From the NCBI GenBank assembly GCA_963082975.1, contig CAUJBJ010000031.1, positions 310,001-374,000 on the forward strand: a DNA stretch of 64,000 bases, in the 5' to 3' direction. Positions 27,739 through 43,900 of the stretch are shown here, in pieces. Each line of letters begins with the position of its first letter. Positions within the stretch are counted from its first letter, which is position 1. This stretch comes from Labia minor. Lineage: Eukaryota > Arthropoda > Insecta > Dermaptera > Spongiphoridae. The position numbers and the translations under genes are program-made. The notes under the pieces are model-generated. The model had not been told where the DNA came from and did no database searches. It worked only from the letters and a program-made list of their open reading frames with translations.

Positions 27739-30700
27739 GTCCGTCGTATTTAAAAAAGTAGGATTTTCCCTTTAATATTTGAACAAAATCAGACTTTTCC
27801 GTAAGAATTCAATGAAAATATTTAAGAAATCGATCAAATATGAATTTATTCTTCATTAGAATCAGAAAATTAATAAAATAAAATAAAAAAGATAATTTTA
27901 TCCCTCGTATTTAAAAAAGTAGGATTTTCCCTTTAATATTTGAACAAAATCACAGTAATCCGTAAGAATTCAATGAAAATATTTAAGAAATCGATCAAAT
28001 ATGAATTTATTCTTCATTAGAATCAGAAAATTAATAAAATAAAATAAAAAAGATAATTTTATCCCTCGTATTTAAAAAAGTAGGATTTTCCCTTTAATAT
28101 TTGAACAAAATCAGACTTTTCCGTAAGAATTCAATGAAAATATTTAAGAAATCGATCAAATATGAATTTATTCTTCAATAGAATCAGAAAATTAATAAAA
28201 TAAAATATAAAAGTTAATTTTATCCCTCGTATTTAAAAAAGTAGGATTTTCCCTTTAATATTTGAACAAAATCACACTAATCCGTAAGAATTCAATGAAA
28301 ATATTTAAGAAATCGATCAAATATGAATTTATTCTTCATTAGAATCAGAAAATTAATAAAATAAAATAAAAAAGATAATTTTATCCCTCGTATTTAAAAA
28401 AGTAGGATTTTCCCATTAATATTTGAACAAAATCAGACTTACCCGTAAGAATTCAATGAAAATATTTAAGAAATCGATCAAATATGAATTTATTCTTCAA
28501 TAGAATCAGAAAATTAATAAAATAAAATATAAAAGATAATTTTATCCCTCGTATTTAAAAAAGTAGGATTTTCCCTTTAATATTTGAACAAAATCAGACT
28601 TTTCCGTAAGAATTCAATGAAAATATTTAAGAAATCGATCAAATATGAATTTATTCTTAATTAGAATCAGAAAATGAATAAAATAAAATATAAAAGTTAA
28701 TTTTATCCCTCGTATTTAAAAAAGTAGGATTTTCCCTTTAATATTTGAACAAAATCACACTAATCCGTAAGAATTCAATGAAAATATTTAAAAAATCGAT
28801 CAAATATGAATTTATTCTTCAATAGAATCAGAAAATTAATAAAATAAAATATAAAAGATAATTTTATCCCTCGTATTTAAAAATTAGGATTTTCCCTTTA
28901 ATATTTTAACAAAATCAGACTTTTCCGTAAGAATTCAATGAAAATATTTAAGAAATCGATCAAATATGAATTTATACTTCAATAGAATCAGAAAATTAAT
29001 AAAATAAAATATAAAAGATAATTTTATCCCTCGTATTTAAAAAAGTAGGATTTTCCCTTTAATATTTGAACAAAATCAGACTTTTCCGTAAGAATTCAAT
29101 GAAAATATTTAAGAAATCGATCAAATATGAATTTATTCTTAATTAGAATCAGAAAATGAATAAAATAAAATATAAAAGTTAATTTTATCCCTCGTATTTA
29201 AAAAAGTAGGATTTTCCCTTTAATATTTGAACAAAATCACACTAATCCGTAAGAATTCAATGAAAATATTTAAGAAATCGATCAAATATGAATTTATTCT
29301 TCAATAGAATCAGAAAATTAATAAAATAAAATATAAAAGATAATTTTATCCCTCGTATTTAAAAAAGTAGGATTTTCCCTTTAATATTTGAACAAAATCA
29401 GACTTTTCCGTAAGAATTCAATGAAAATATTTAAGAAATCGATCAAATATGAATTTATTCTTAATTAGAATCAGAAAATGAATAAAATAAAATATAAAAG
29501 TTAATTTTATCCCTCGTATTTAAAAAAGTAGGTTTTTCCCTTTAATATTTGAACAAAATCACACTAATCCGTAAGAATTCAATGAAAATATTTAAAAAAT
29601 CGATCAAATATGAATTTATTCTTCAATAGAATCAGAAAATTAATAAAATAAAATATAAAAGATAATTTTATCCCTCGTATTTAAAAATTAGGATTTTCCC
29701 TTTAATATTTAAACAAAATCAGACTTTTCCGTAAGAATTCAATGAAAATATTTAAGAAATCGATCAAATATGAATTTATTCTTCATTAGAATCAGAAAAT
29801 TAATAAAATAAAATAAAAAAGATAATTTTATCCCTCGTATTTAAAAAAGTAGGATTTTCCCTTTAATATTTGAACAAAATCACACTAATCCGTATGAATT
29901 CAATGAAAATATTTAAAAAATCGATCAAATATGAATTTATTCTTCATAACAATCAGAAAATGAATAAAATAAAATATAAAAGATAATTTTATCCCTCGTA
30001 TTTAAAAAAGTAGGATTTCCCCTTTAATATTTGAACAAAATCACACTAATCCGTAAGAATTCAATGAAAATATTTAAAAAATCGATCAAATATGAATTTA
30101 TTCTTCAATAGAAACAGAAAATTAATAAAATAAAATATAAAAGATAATTTTATCCCTCGTATTTAAAAATTAGGATTTTCCCTTTAATATTTAAACAAAA
30201 TCAGACTTTTCCGTAAGAATTCAATGAAAATATTTAAGAAATCGATCAAATATGAATTTATTCTTCATTAGAATCAGAAAATTAATAAAATAAAATAAAA
30301 AAGATAATTTTATCCCTCGTATTTAAAAAAGTAGGATTTTCCCTTTAATATTTGAACAAAATCAGACTTTTCCGTAAGAATTCAATGAAAATATTTAAGA
30401 AATCGATCAAATATGAATTTATTCTTCAATAGAATCAGAAAATTAATAAAATAAAATATAAAAGATAATTTTATCCCTCGTATTTAAAAAAGTAGGATTT
30501 TCCTTTTAATATTTGAACAAAATCAGACTTTTCCGTAAGAATTCAATGAAAATATTTAAGAAATCGATCAAATATGAATTTATTCTTCATTATAATCAGA
30601 AAATTAATAAAATAAAATAAAAAAGATAATTTTATCCTTCGTATTTAAAAAAGTAGGATTTTCCCTTTAATATTTGAACAAAATCAGACTTTTCCGTAAG

Positions 30701-33700
30701 AATTCAATGAAAATATTTAAGAAATCGATCAAATATGAATTTATTCTTCAATAGAATCAGAAAATGAATAAAATAAAATATAAAAGATAATTTTATCCCT
30801 CGTATTTAAAAAAGTAGGATTTTCCCTTTAATATTTGAACAAAATCAGACTTTTCCGTAAGAATTCAATGAAAATATTTAAGAAATCGATCAAATATGAA
30901 TTTATTCTTAATTAGAATCATAAAATGAATAAAATAAAATATAAAAGATAATTTTATCCCTCGTATTTAAAAAAGTAGGATTTTCCCTTTAATATTTGAA
31001 CAAAATCACACTAATCCGTAAGAATTCAATGAAAATATTTAAGAAATCGATCAAAAATGAATTTATTCTTCATTATAATCAGAAAATTAGTAAAATAAAA
31101 TAAAAAAGATAATTTTATCCCTCGTATTTAAAAAAGTAGGATTTTCCCTTTAATATTTGAACAAAATCACACTAATCCGTATGAATTCAATGAAAATATT
31201 TAAAAAATCGATCAAATATGAATTTATTCTTCATAACAATCAGAAAATGAATAAAATAAAATATAAAAGATAATTTTATGCCTCGTATTTAAAAAAGTAG
31301 GATTTCCCCTTTAATATTTGAACAAAATCACACTAATCCGTAAGAATTCAATGAAAATATTTAAAAAATCGATCAAATATGAATTTATTCTTCAATAGAA
31401 TCAGAAAATTAATAAAATAAAATATAAAAGATAATTTTATCCCTCGTATTTAAAAATTAGGATTTTCCCTTTAATATTTAAACAAAATCAGACTTTTCCG
31501 TAAGAATTCAATGAAAATATTTAAGAAATCGATCAAATATGAATTTATTCTTCATTAGAATCAGAAAATTAATAAAATAAAATAAAAAAGATAATTTTAT
31601 CCCTCGTATTTAAAAAAGTAGGATTTCCCCTTTAATATTTGAACAAAATCACACTAATCCGTAAGAATTCAATGAAAATATTTAAGAAATCGATCAAATA
31701 TGAATTTATTCTTCATTAGAATCAAAAAATGAATAAAATAAAATATAAAAGATAATTTTATCCCTCGTATTTAAAAAAATAGGATTTTCCCTTTAATATT
31801 TGAACAAAATCACAGTAATCCGTAAGAATTCAATGAAAATATTTAAGAAATCGATCAAATATGAATTTATTCTTCATTAGAACCAGAAAATTAATAAAAT
31901 AAAATAAAAAAGATAATTTTATCCCTCGTATTTAAAAAACTAGGATTTTCCCTTTAATATTTGAACAAAATCACAGTAATCCTTAAGAATTCAATGAAAA
32001 TATTTAAGAAATCGATCAAATATGAATTTATTCTTAATTAGAATCAGAAAATGAATAAAATAAAATATAAAAGATAATTTTGTCCGTCGTATTTAAAAAA
32101 GTAGGATTTTCCCTTTAATATTTGAACAAAATCAGACTTTTCCGTAAGAATTCAATGAAAATATTTAAGAAATCGATCAAATATGAATTTATTCTTCATT
32201 AGAATCAGAAAATTAATAAAATAAAATAAAAAAGATAATTTTATCCCTCGTATTTAAAAAAGTAGGATTTTCCCTTTAATATTTGAACAAAATCACAGTA
32301 ATCCGTAAGAATTCAATGAAAATATTTAAGAAATCGATCAAATATGAATTTATTCTTCATTAGAATCAGAAAATTAATAAAATAAAATAAAAAAGATAAT
32401 TTTATCCCTCGTATTTAAAAAAGTAGGATTTTCCCTTTAATATTTGAACAAAATCAGACTTTTCCGTAAGAATTCAATGAAAATATTTAAGAAATCGATC
32501 AAATATGAATTTATTCTTCAATAGAATCAGAAAATTAATAAAATAAAATATAAAAGTTAATTTTATCCCTCGTATTTAAAAAAGTAGGATTTTCCCTTTA
32601 ATATTTGAACAAAATCACACTAATCCGTAAGAATTCAATGAAAATATTTAAGAAATCGATCAAATATGAATTTATTCTTCATTAGAATCAGAAAATTAAT
32701 AAAATAAAATAAAAAAGATAATTTTATCCCTCGTATTTAAAAAAGTAGGATTTTCCCATTAATATTTGAACAAAATCAGACTTTTCCGTAAGAATTCAAT
32801 GAAAATATTTAAGAAATCGATCAAATATGAATTTATTCTTCAATAGAATCAGAAAATTAATAAAATAAAATATAAAAGATAATTTTATCCCTCGTATTTA
32901 AAAAAGTAGGATTTTCCCTTTAATATTTGAACAAAATCAGACTTTTCCGTAAGAATTCAATGAAAATATTTAAGAAATCGATCAAATATGAATTTATTCT
33001 TCAATAGAATCAGAAACTTAATAAAATAAAATATAAAAGATAATTTTATCCCTCGTATTTAAAAAAGTAGGATTTTCCCTTTAATATTTGAACAAAATCA
33101 GACTTTTCCGTAAGAATTCAATGAAAATATTTAAGAAATCGATCAAATATGAATTTATTCTTCATTAGAATCAGAAAATTAATAAAATAAAATAAAAAAG
33201 ATAATTTTATCCCTCGTATTTAAAAAAGTAGGATTTTCCCTTTAATATTTGAACAAAATCAGACTTTTCCGTAAGAATTCAATGAAAATATTTAAGAAAT
33301 CGATCAAATATGAATTTATTCTTCAATAGAATCAGAAAATTAATAAAATAAAATATAAAAGATAATTTTATCCCTCGTATTTAAAAAAGTAGGATTTTCC
33401 TTTTAATATTTGAACAAAATCAGACTTTTCCGTAAGAATTCAATGAAAATATTTAAGAAATCGATCAAATATGAATTTATTCTTCATTATAATCAGAAAA
33501 TTAATAAAATAAAATAAAAAAGATAATTTTATCCTTCGTATTTAAAAAAGTAGGATTTTCCCTTTAATATTTGAACAAAATCAGACTTTTCCGTAAGAAT
33601 TCAATGAAAATATTTAAGAAATCGATCAAATATGAATTTATTCTTCAATAGAATCAGAAAATGAATAAAATAAAATATAAAAGATAATTTTATCCCTCGT

Positions 33701-34979
33701 ATTTAAAAAAGTAGGATTTTCCCTTTAATATTTGAACAAAATCAGACTTTTCCGTAAGAATTCAATGAAAATATTTAAGAAATCGATCAAATATGAATTT
33801 ATTCTTAATTAGAATCATAAAATGAATAAAATAAAATATAAAAGATAATTTTATCCCTCGTATTTAAAAAAGTAGGATTTTCCCTTTAATATTTGAACAA
33901 AATCACACTAATCCGTAAGAATTCAATGAAAATATTTAAGAAATCGATCAAAAATGAATTTATTCTTCATTATAATCAGAAAATTAGTAAAATAAAATAA
34001 AAAAGATAATTTTATCCCTCGTATTTAAAAAAGTAGGATTTTCCCTTTAATATTTGAACAAAATCACACTAATCCGTATGAATTCAATGAAAATATTTAA
34101 AAAATCGATCAAATATGAATTTATTCTTCATAACAATCAGAAAATGAATAAAATAAAATATAAAAGATAATTTTATGCCTCGTATTTAAAAAAGTAGGAT
34201 TTCCCCTTTAATATTTGAACAAAATCACACTAATCCGTAAGAATTCAATGAAAATATTTAAAAAATCGATCAAATATGAATTTATTCTTCAATAGAATCA
34301 GAAAATTAATAAAATAAAATATAAAAGATAATTTTATCCCTCGTATTTAAAAATTAGGATTTTCCCTTTAATATTTAAACAAAATCAGACTTTTCCGTAA
34401 GAATTCAATGAAAATATTTAAGAAATCGATCAAATATGAATTTATTCTTCATTAGAATCAGAAAATTAATAAAATAAAATAAAAAAGATAATTTTATCCC
34501 TCGTATTTAAAAAAGTAGGATTTCCCCTTTAATATTTGAACAAAATCACACTAATCCGTAAGAATTCAATGAAAATATTTAAGAAATCGATCAAATATGA
34601 ATTTATTCTTCATTAGAATCAAAAAATGAATAAAATAAAATATAAAAGATAATTTTATCCCTCGTATTTAAAAAAATAGGATTTTCCCTTTAATATTTGA
34701 ACAAAATCACAGTAATCCGTAAGAATTCAATGAAAATATTTAAGAAATCGATCAAATATGAATTTATTCTTCATTAGAACCAGAAAATTAATAAAATAAA
34801 ATAAAAAAGATAATTTTATCCCTCGTATTTAAAAAACTAGGATTTTCCCTTTAATATTTGAACAAAATCACAGTAATCCTTAAGAATTCAATGAAAATAT
34901 TTAAGAAATCGATCAAATATGAATTTATTCTTAATTAGAATCAGAAAATGAATAAAATAAAATATAAAAGATAATTTTG
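27739..34979 (+). repeat. 27-monomer and 18-monomer HOR blocks sharing an ATGCCTCG variant
   Basis: Markers at 27739, 32082 and 34979 give 4343 bp (27 monomers) and 2897 bp (18 monomers). Both blocks contain a CATAACAATC unit with the otherwise unseen ATGCCTCG, its variant G at 31280 and 34177, exactly 2897 bp apart. They also share ATCATAAAATG units (about 30918 and 33815). The ends of the blocks are thus recent copies of each other. The 27-mer holds extra TTAATT/GTTAATTTT units and two internal AAAATTAGG/TTTAAC-type units near 28.9 and 29.7 kb. Confidence 0.85.
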
Positions 34980-37900
34980 TCCGTCGTATTTAAAAAAGTA
35001 GGATTTTCCCTTTAATATTTGAACAAAATCAGACTTTTCCGTAAGAATTCAATGAAAATATTTAAGAAATCGATCAAATATGAATTTATTCTTCATTAGA
35101 ATCAGAAAATTAATAAAATAAAATAAAAAAGATAATTTTATCCCTCGTATTTAAAAAAGTAGGATTTTCCCTTTAATATTTGAACAAAATCACAGTAATC
35201 CGTAAGAATTCAATGAAAATATTTAAGAAATCGATCAAATATGAATTTATTCTTCATTAGAATCAGAAAATTAATAAAATAAAATAAAAAAGATAATTTT
35301 ATCCCTCGTATTTAAAAAAGTAGGATTTTCCCTTTAATATTTGAACAAAATCAGACTTTTCCGTAAGAATTCAATGAAAATATTTAAGAAATCGATCAAA
35401 TATGAATTTATTCTTCAATAGAATCAGAAAATTAATAAAATAAAATATAAAAGTTAATTTTATCCCTCGTATTTAAAAAAGTAGGATTTTCCCTTTAATA
35501 TTTGAACAAAATCACACTAATCCGTAAGAATTCAATGAAAATATTTAAGAAATCGATCAAATATGAATTTATTCTTCATTAGAATCAGAAAATTAATAAA
35601 ATAAAATAAAAAAGATAATTTTATCCCTCGTATTTAAAAAAGTAGGATTTTCCCATTAATATTTGAACAAAATCAGACTTTTCCGTAAGAATTCAATGAA
35701 AATATTTAAGAAATCGATCAAATATGAATTTATTCTTCAATAGAATCAGAAAATTAATAAAATAAAATATAAAAGATAATTTTATCCCTCGTATTTAAAA
35801 AAGTAGGATTTTCCCTTTAATATTTGAACAAAATCAGACTTTTCCGTAAGAATTCAATGAAAATATTTAAGAAATCGATCAAATATGAATTTATTCTTCA
35901 ATAGAATCAGAAACTTAATAAAATAAAATATAAAAGATAATTTTATCCCTCGTATTTAAAAAAGTAGGATTTTCCCTTTAATATTTGAACAAAATCAGAC
36001 TTTTCCGTAAGAATTCAATGAAAATATTTAAGAAATCGATCAAATATGAATTTATTCTTAATTAGAATCAGAAAATGAATAAAATAAAATATAAAAGTTA
36101 ATTTTATCCCTCGTATTTAAAAAAGTAGGATTTTCCCTTTAATATTTGAACAAAATCACACTAATCCGTAAGAATTCAATGAAAATATTTAAAAAATCGA
36201 TCAAATATGAATTTATTCTTCAATAGAATCAGAAAATTAATAAAATAAAATATAAAAGATAATTTTATCCCTCGTATTTAAAAATTAGGATTTTCCCTTT
36301 AATATTTTAACAAAATCAGACTTTTCCGTAAGAATTCAATGAAAATATTTAAGAAATCGATCAAATATGAATTTATTCTTCAATAGAATCAGAAAATGAA
36401 TAAAATAAAATATAAAAGATAATTTTATCCCTCGTATTTAAAAAAGTAGGAATTTTCCCTTAAATATTTGAACAAAATCAGATTTTCCGTAAGAATTCAA
36501 TGAAAATATTTAAGAAATCGATAAAATATGAATTTATTCTTCATTAGAACCAGAAAATGAATAAAATAAAATATAAAAGATAATTTTATCTCTCGTATTT
36601 AAAAAAGTAGGATTTTCCCTTTAATATTTGAACAAAATCACACTAATCCGTAAGAATTCAATGAAAATATTTAAGAAATCGATCAAATATGAATTTATTC
36701 TTCAATAGAATCAGAAAATTAATAAAATAAAATATAAAAGATAATTTTATCCCTCGTATTTAAAAAAGTAGGATTTTCCCTTTAATATTTGAACAAAATC
36801 AGACTTTTCCGTAAGAATTCAATGAAAATATTTAAGAAATCGATCAAATATGAATTTATTCTTAATTAGAATCAGAAAATGAATAAAATAAAATATAAAA
36901 GTTAATTTTATCCCTCGTATTTAAAAAAGTAGGTTTTTCCCTTTAATATTTGAACAAAATCACACTAATCCGTAAGAATTCAATGAAAATATTTAAAAAA
37001 TCGATCAAATATGAATTTATTCTTCAATAGAATCAGAAAATTAATAAAATAAAATATAAAAGATAATTTTATCCCTCGTATTTAAAAATTAGGATTTTCC
37101 CTTTAATATTTAAACAAAATCAGACTTTTCCGTAAGAATTCAATGAAAATATTTAAGAAATCGATCAAATATGAATTTATTCTTCATTAGAATCAGAAAA
37201 TTAATAAAATAAAATAAAAAAGATAATTTTATCCCTCGTATTTAAAAAAGTAGGATTTTCCCTTTAATATTTGAACAAAATCAGACTTTTCCGTAAGAAT
37301 TCAATGAAAATATTTAAGAAATCGATCAAATATGAATTTATTCTTCAATAGAATCAGAAAATTAATAAAATAAAATATAAAAGATAATTTTATCCCTCGT
37401 ATTTAAAAAAGTAGGATTTTCCCTTTAATATTTGAACAAAATCAGACTTTTCCGTAAGAATTCAATGAAAATATTTAAGAAATCGATCAAATATGAATTT
37501 ATTCTTCAATAGAATCAGAAAATGAATAAAATAAAATATAAAAGATAATTTTATCCCTCGTATTTAAAAAAGTAGGATTTTCCCTTTAATATTTGAACAA
37601 AATCACACTAATCCGTAAGAATTCAATGAAAATATTTAAGAAATCGATCAAAAATGAATTTATTCTTCATTATAATCAGAAAATTAGTAAAATAAAATAA
37701 AAAAGATAATTTTATCCCTCGTATTTAAAAAAGTAGGATTTTCCCTTTAATATTTGAACAAAATCACACTAATCCGTATGAATTCAATGAAAATATTTAA
37801 AAAATCGATCAAATATGAATTTATTCTTCATAACAATCAGAAAATGAATAAAATAAAATATAAAAGATAATTTTATCCCTCGTATTTAAAAAAGTAGGAT

Positions 37901-40900
37901 TTCCCCTTTAATATTTGAACAAAATCACACTAATCCGTAAGAATTCAATGAAAATATTTAAAAAATCGATCAAATATGAATTTATTCTTCAATAGAATCA
38001 GAAAATTAATAAAATAAAATATAAAAGATAATTTTATCCCTCGTATTTAAAAATTAGGATTTTCCCTTTAATATTTAAACAAAATCAGACTTTTCCGTAA
38101 GAATTCAATGAAAATATTTAAGAAATCGATCAAATATGAATTTATTCTTCATTAGAATCAGAAAATTAATAAAATAAAATAAAAAAGATAATTTTATCCC
38201 TCGTATTTAAAAAAGTAGGATTTCCCCTTTAATATTTGAACAAAATCACACTAATCCGTAAGAATTCAATGAAAATATTTAAGAAATCGATCAAATATGA
38301 ATTTATTCTTCATTAGAATCAAAAAATGAATAAAATAAAATATAAAAGATAATTTTATCCCTCGTATTTAAAAAAATAGGATTTTCCCTTTAATATTTGA
38401 ACAAAATCACAGTAATCCGTAAGAATTCAATGAAAATATTTAAGAAATCGATCAAATATGAATTTATTCTTCATTAGAACCAGAAAATTAATAAAATAAA
38501 ATAAAAAAGATAATTTTATCCCTCGTATTTAAAAAACTAGGATTTTCCCTTTAATATTTGAACAAAATCACAGTAATCCTTAAGAATTCAATGAAAATAT
38601 TTAAGAAATCGATCAAATATGAATTTATTCTTAATTAGAATCAGAAAATGAATAAAATAAAATATAAAAGATAATTTTGTCCGTCGTATTTAAAAAAGTA
38701 GGATTTTCCCTTTAATATTTGAACAAAATCAGACTTTTCCGTAAGAATTCAATGAAAATATTTAAGAAATCGATCAAATATGAATTTATTCTTCATTAGA
38801 ATCAGAAAATTAATAAAATAAAATAAAAAAGATAATTTTATCCCTCGTATTTAAAAAAGTAGGATTTTCCCTTTAATATTTGAACAAAATCACAGTAATC
38901 CGTAAGAATTCAATGAAAATATTTAAGAAATCGATCAAATATGAATTTATTCTTCATTAGAATCAGAAAATTAATAAAATAAAATAAAAAAGATAATTTT
39001 ATCCCTCGTATTTAAAAAAGTAGGATTTTCCCTTTAATATTTGAACAAAATCAGACTTTTCCGTAAGAATTCAATGAAAATATTTAAGAAATCGATCAAA
39101 TATGAATTTATTCTTCAATAGAATCAGAAAATTAATAAAATAAAATATAAAAGTTAATTTTATCCCTCGTATTTAAAAAAGTAGGATTTTCCCTTTAATA
39201 TTTGAACAAAATCACACTAATCCGTAAGAATTCAATGAAAATATTTAAGAAATCGATCAAATATGAATTTATTCTTCATTAGAATCAGAAAATTAATAAA
39301 ATAAAATAAAAAAGATAATTTTATCCCTCGTATTTAAAAAAGTAGGATTTTCCCATTAATATTTGAACAAAATCAGACTTTTCCGTAAGAATTCAATGAA
39401 AATATTTAAGAAATCGATCAAATATGAATTTATTCTTCAATAGAATCAGAAAATTAATAAAATAAAATATAAAAGATAATTTTATCCCTCGTATTTAAAA
39501 AAGTAGGATTTTCCCTTTAATATTTGAACAAAATCAGACTTTTCCGTAAGAATTCAATGAAAATATTTAAGAAATCGATCAAATATGAATTTATTCTTCA
39601 ATAGAATCAGAAACTTAATAAAATAAAATATAAAAGATAATTTTATCCCTCGTATTTAAAAAAGTAGGATTTTCCCTTTAATATTTGAACAAAATCAGAC
39701 TTTTCCGTAAGAATTCAATGAAAATATTTAAGAAATCGATCAAATATGAATTTATTCTTAATTAGAATCAGAAAATGAATAAAATAAAATATAAAAGTTA
39801 ATTTTATCCCTCGTATTTAAAAAAGTAGGATTTTCCCTTTAATATTTGAACAAAATCACACTAATCCGTAAGAATTCAATGAAAATATTTAAAAAATCGA
39901 TCAAATATGAATTTATTCTTCAATAGAATCAGAAAATTAATAAAATAAAATATAAAAGATAATTTTATCCCTCGTATTTAAAAATTAGGATTTTCCCTTT
40001 AATATTTTAACAAAATCAGACTTTTCCGTAAGAATTCAATGAAAATATTTAAGAAATCGATCAAATATGAATTTATTCTTCAATAGAATCAGAAAATGAA
40101 TAAAATAAAATATAAAAGATAATTTTATCCCTCGTATTTAAAAAAGTAGGAATTTTCCCTTAAATATTTGAACAAAATCAGATTTTCCGTAAGAATTCAA
40201 TGAAAATATTTAAGAAATCGATAAAATATGAATTTATTCTTCATTAGAACCAGAAAATGAATAAAATAAAATATAAAAGATAATTTTATCTCTCGTATTT
40301 AAAAAAGTAGGATTTTCCCTTTAATATTTGAACAAAATCACACTAATCCGTAAGAATTCAATGAAAATATTTAAGAAATCGATCAAATATGAATTTATTC
40401 TTCAATAGAATCAGAAAATTAATAAAATAAAATATAAAAGATAATTTTATCCCTCGTATTTAAAAAAGTAGGATTTTCCCTTTAATATTTGAACAAAATC
40501 AGACTTTTCCGTAAGAATTCAATGAAAATATTTAAGAAATCGATCAAATATGAATTTATTCTTAATTAGAATCAGAAAATGAATAAAATAAAATATAAAA
40601 GTTAATTTTATCCCTCGTATTTAAAAAAGTAGGTTTTTCCCTTTAATATTTGAACAAAATCACACTAATCCGTAAGAATTCAATGAAAATATTTAAAAAA
40701 TCGATCAAATATGAATTTATTCTTCAATAGAATCAGAAAATTAATAAAATAAAATATAAAAGATAATTTTATCCCTCGTATTTAAAAATTAGGATTTTCC
40801 CTTTAATATTTAAACAAAATCAGACTTTTCCGTAAGAATTCAATGAAAATATTTAAGAAATCGATCAAATATGAATTTATTCTTCATTAGAATCAGAAAA

Positions 40901-43900
40901 TTAATAAAATAAAATAAAAAAGATAATTTTATCCCTCGTATTTAAAAAAGTAGGATTTTCCCTTTAATATTTGAACAAAATCAGACTTTTCCGTAAGAAT
41001 TCAATGAAAATATTTAAGAAATCGATCAAATATGAATTTATTCTTCAATAGAATCAGAAAATTAATAAAATAAAATATAAAAGATAATTTTATCCCTCGT
41101 ATTTAAAAAAGTAGGATTTTCCCTTTAATATTTGAACAAAATCAGACTTTTCCGTAAGAATTCAATGAAAATATTTAAGAAATCGATCAAATATGAATTT
41201 ATTCTTCAATAGAATCAGAAAATGAATAAAATAAAATATAAAAGATAATTTTATCCCTCGTATTTAAAAAAGTAGGATTTTCCCTTTAATATTTGAACAA
41301 AATCACACTAATCCGTAAGAATTCAATGAAAATATTTAAGAAATCGATCAAAAATGAATTTATTCTTCATTATAATCAGAAAATTAGTAAAATAAAATAA
41401 AAAAGATAATTTTATCCCTCGTATTTAAAAAAGTAGGATTTTCCCTTTAATATTTGAACAAAATCACACTAATCCGTATGAATTCAATGAAAATATTTAA
41501 AAAATCGATCAAATATGAATTTATTCTTCATAACAATCAGAAAATGAATAAAATAAAATATAAAAGATAATTTTATCCCTCGTATTTAAAAAAGTAGGAT
41601 TTCCCCTTTAATATTTGAACAAAATCACACTAATCCGTAAGAATTCAATGAAAATATTTAAAAAATCGATCAAATATGAATTTATTCTTCAATAGAATCA
41701 GAAAATTAATAAAATAAAATATAAAAGATAATTTTATCCCTCGTATTTAAAAATTAGGATTTTCCCTTTAATATTTAAACAAAATCAGACTTTTCCGTAA
41801 GAATTCAATGAAAATATTTAAGAAATCGATCAAATATGAATTTATTCTTCATTAGAATCAGAAAATTAATAAAATAAAATAAAAAAGATAATTTTATCCC
41901 TCGTATTTAAAAAAGTAGGATTTCCCCTTTAATATTTGAACAAAATCACACTAATCCGTAAGAATTCAATGAAAATATTTAAAAAATCGATCAAATATGA
42001 ATTTATTCTTAATTAGAATCAGAAAATGAATAAAATAAAATATAAAAGATAATTTTATCCCTCGTATTTAAAAAAGTAGGATTTTCCCTTTAATATTTGA
42101 ACAAAATCACAGTAATCCGTAAGAATTCAATGAAAATATTTAAGAAATCGATCAAATATGAATTTATTCTTCATTAGAATCAGAAAATTAATAAAATAAA
42201 ATAAAAAAGATAATTTTATCCCTCGTATTTAAAAAAGTAGGATTTTCCCTTTAATATTTGAACAAAATCAGACTTTTCCGTAAGAATTCAATGAAAATAT
42301 TTAAGAAATCGATCAAATATGAATTTATTCTTCAATAGAATCAGAAAATTAATAAAATAAAATATAAAAGTTAATTTTATCCCTCGTATTTAAAAAAGTA
42401 GGATTTTCCCTTTAATATTTGAACAAAATCACACTAATCCGTAAGAATTCAATGAAAATATTTAAGAAATCGATCAAATATGAATTTATTCTTCATTAGA
42501 ATCAGAAAATTAATAAAATAAAATAAAAAAGATAATTTTATCCCTCGTATTTAAAAAAGTAGGATTTTCCCATTAATATTTGAACAAAATCAGACTTTTC
42601 CGTAAGAATTCAATGAAAATATTTAAGAAATCGATCAAATATGAATTTATTCTTCAATAGAATCAGAAAATTAATAAAATAAAATATAAAAGATAATTTT
42701 ATCCCTCGTATTTAAAAAAGTAGGATTTTCCCTTTAATATTTGAACAAAATCAGACTTTTCCGTAAGAATTCAATGAAAATATTTAAGAAATCGATCAAA
42801 TATGAATTTATTCTTCAATAGAATCAGAAACTTAATAAAATAAAATATAAAAGATAATTTTATCCCTCGTATTTAAAAAAGTAGGATTTTCCCTTTAATA
42901 TTTGAACAAAATCAGACTTTTCCGTAAGAATTCAATGAAAATATTTAAGAAATCGATCAAATATGAATTTATTCTTAATTAGAATCAGAAAATGAATAAA
43001 ATAAAATATAAAAGTTAATTTTATCCCTCGTATTTAAAAAAGTAGGATTTTCCCTTTAATATTTGAACAAAATCACACTAATCCGTAAGAATTCAATGAA
43101 AATATTTAAAAAATCGATCAAATATGAATTTATTCTTCAATAGAATCAGAAAATTAATAAAATAAAATATAAAAGATAATTTTATCCCTCGTATTTAAAA
43201 ATTAGGATTTTCCCTTTAATATTTTAACAAAATCAGACTTTTCCGTAAGAATTCAATGAAAATATTTAAGAAATCGATCAAATATGAATTTATTCTTCAA
43301 TAGAATCAGAAAATGAATAAAATAAAATATAAAAGATAATTTTATCCCTCGTATTTAAAAAAGTAGGAATTTTCCCTTAAATATTTGAACAAAATCAGAT
43401 TTTCCGTAAGAATTCAATGAAAATATTTAAGAAATCGATAAAATATGAATTTATTCTTCATTAGAACCAGAAAATGAATAAAATAAAATATAAAAGATAA
43501 TTTTATCTCTCGTATTTAAAAAAGTAGGATTTTCCCTTTAATATTTGAACAAAATCACACTAATCCGTAAGAATTCAATGAAAATATTTAAGAAATCGAT
43601 CAAATATGAATTTATTCTTCAATAGAATCAGAAAATTAATAAAATAAAATATAAAAGATAATTTTATCCCTCGTATTTAAAAAAGTAGGATTTTCCCTTT
43701 AATATTTGAACAAAATCAGACTTTTCCGTAAGAATTCAATGAAAATATTTAAGAAATCGATCAAATATGAATTTATTCTTAATTAGAATCAGAAAATGAA
43801 TAAAATAAAATATAAAAGTTAATTTTATCCCTCGTATTTAAAAAAGTAGGTTTTTCCCTTTAATATTTGAACAAAATCACACTAATCCGTAAGAATTCAA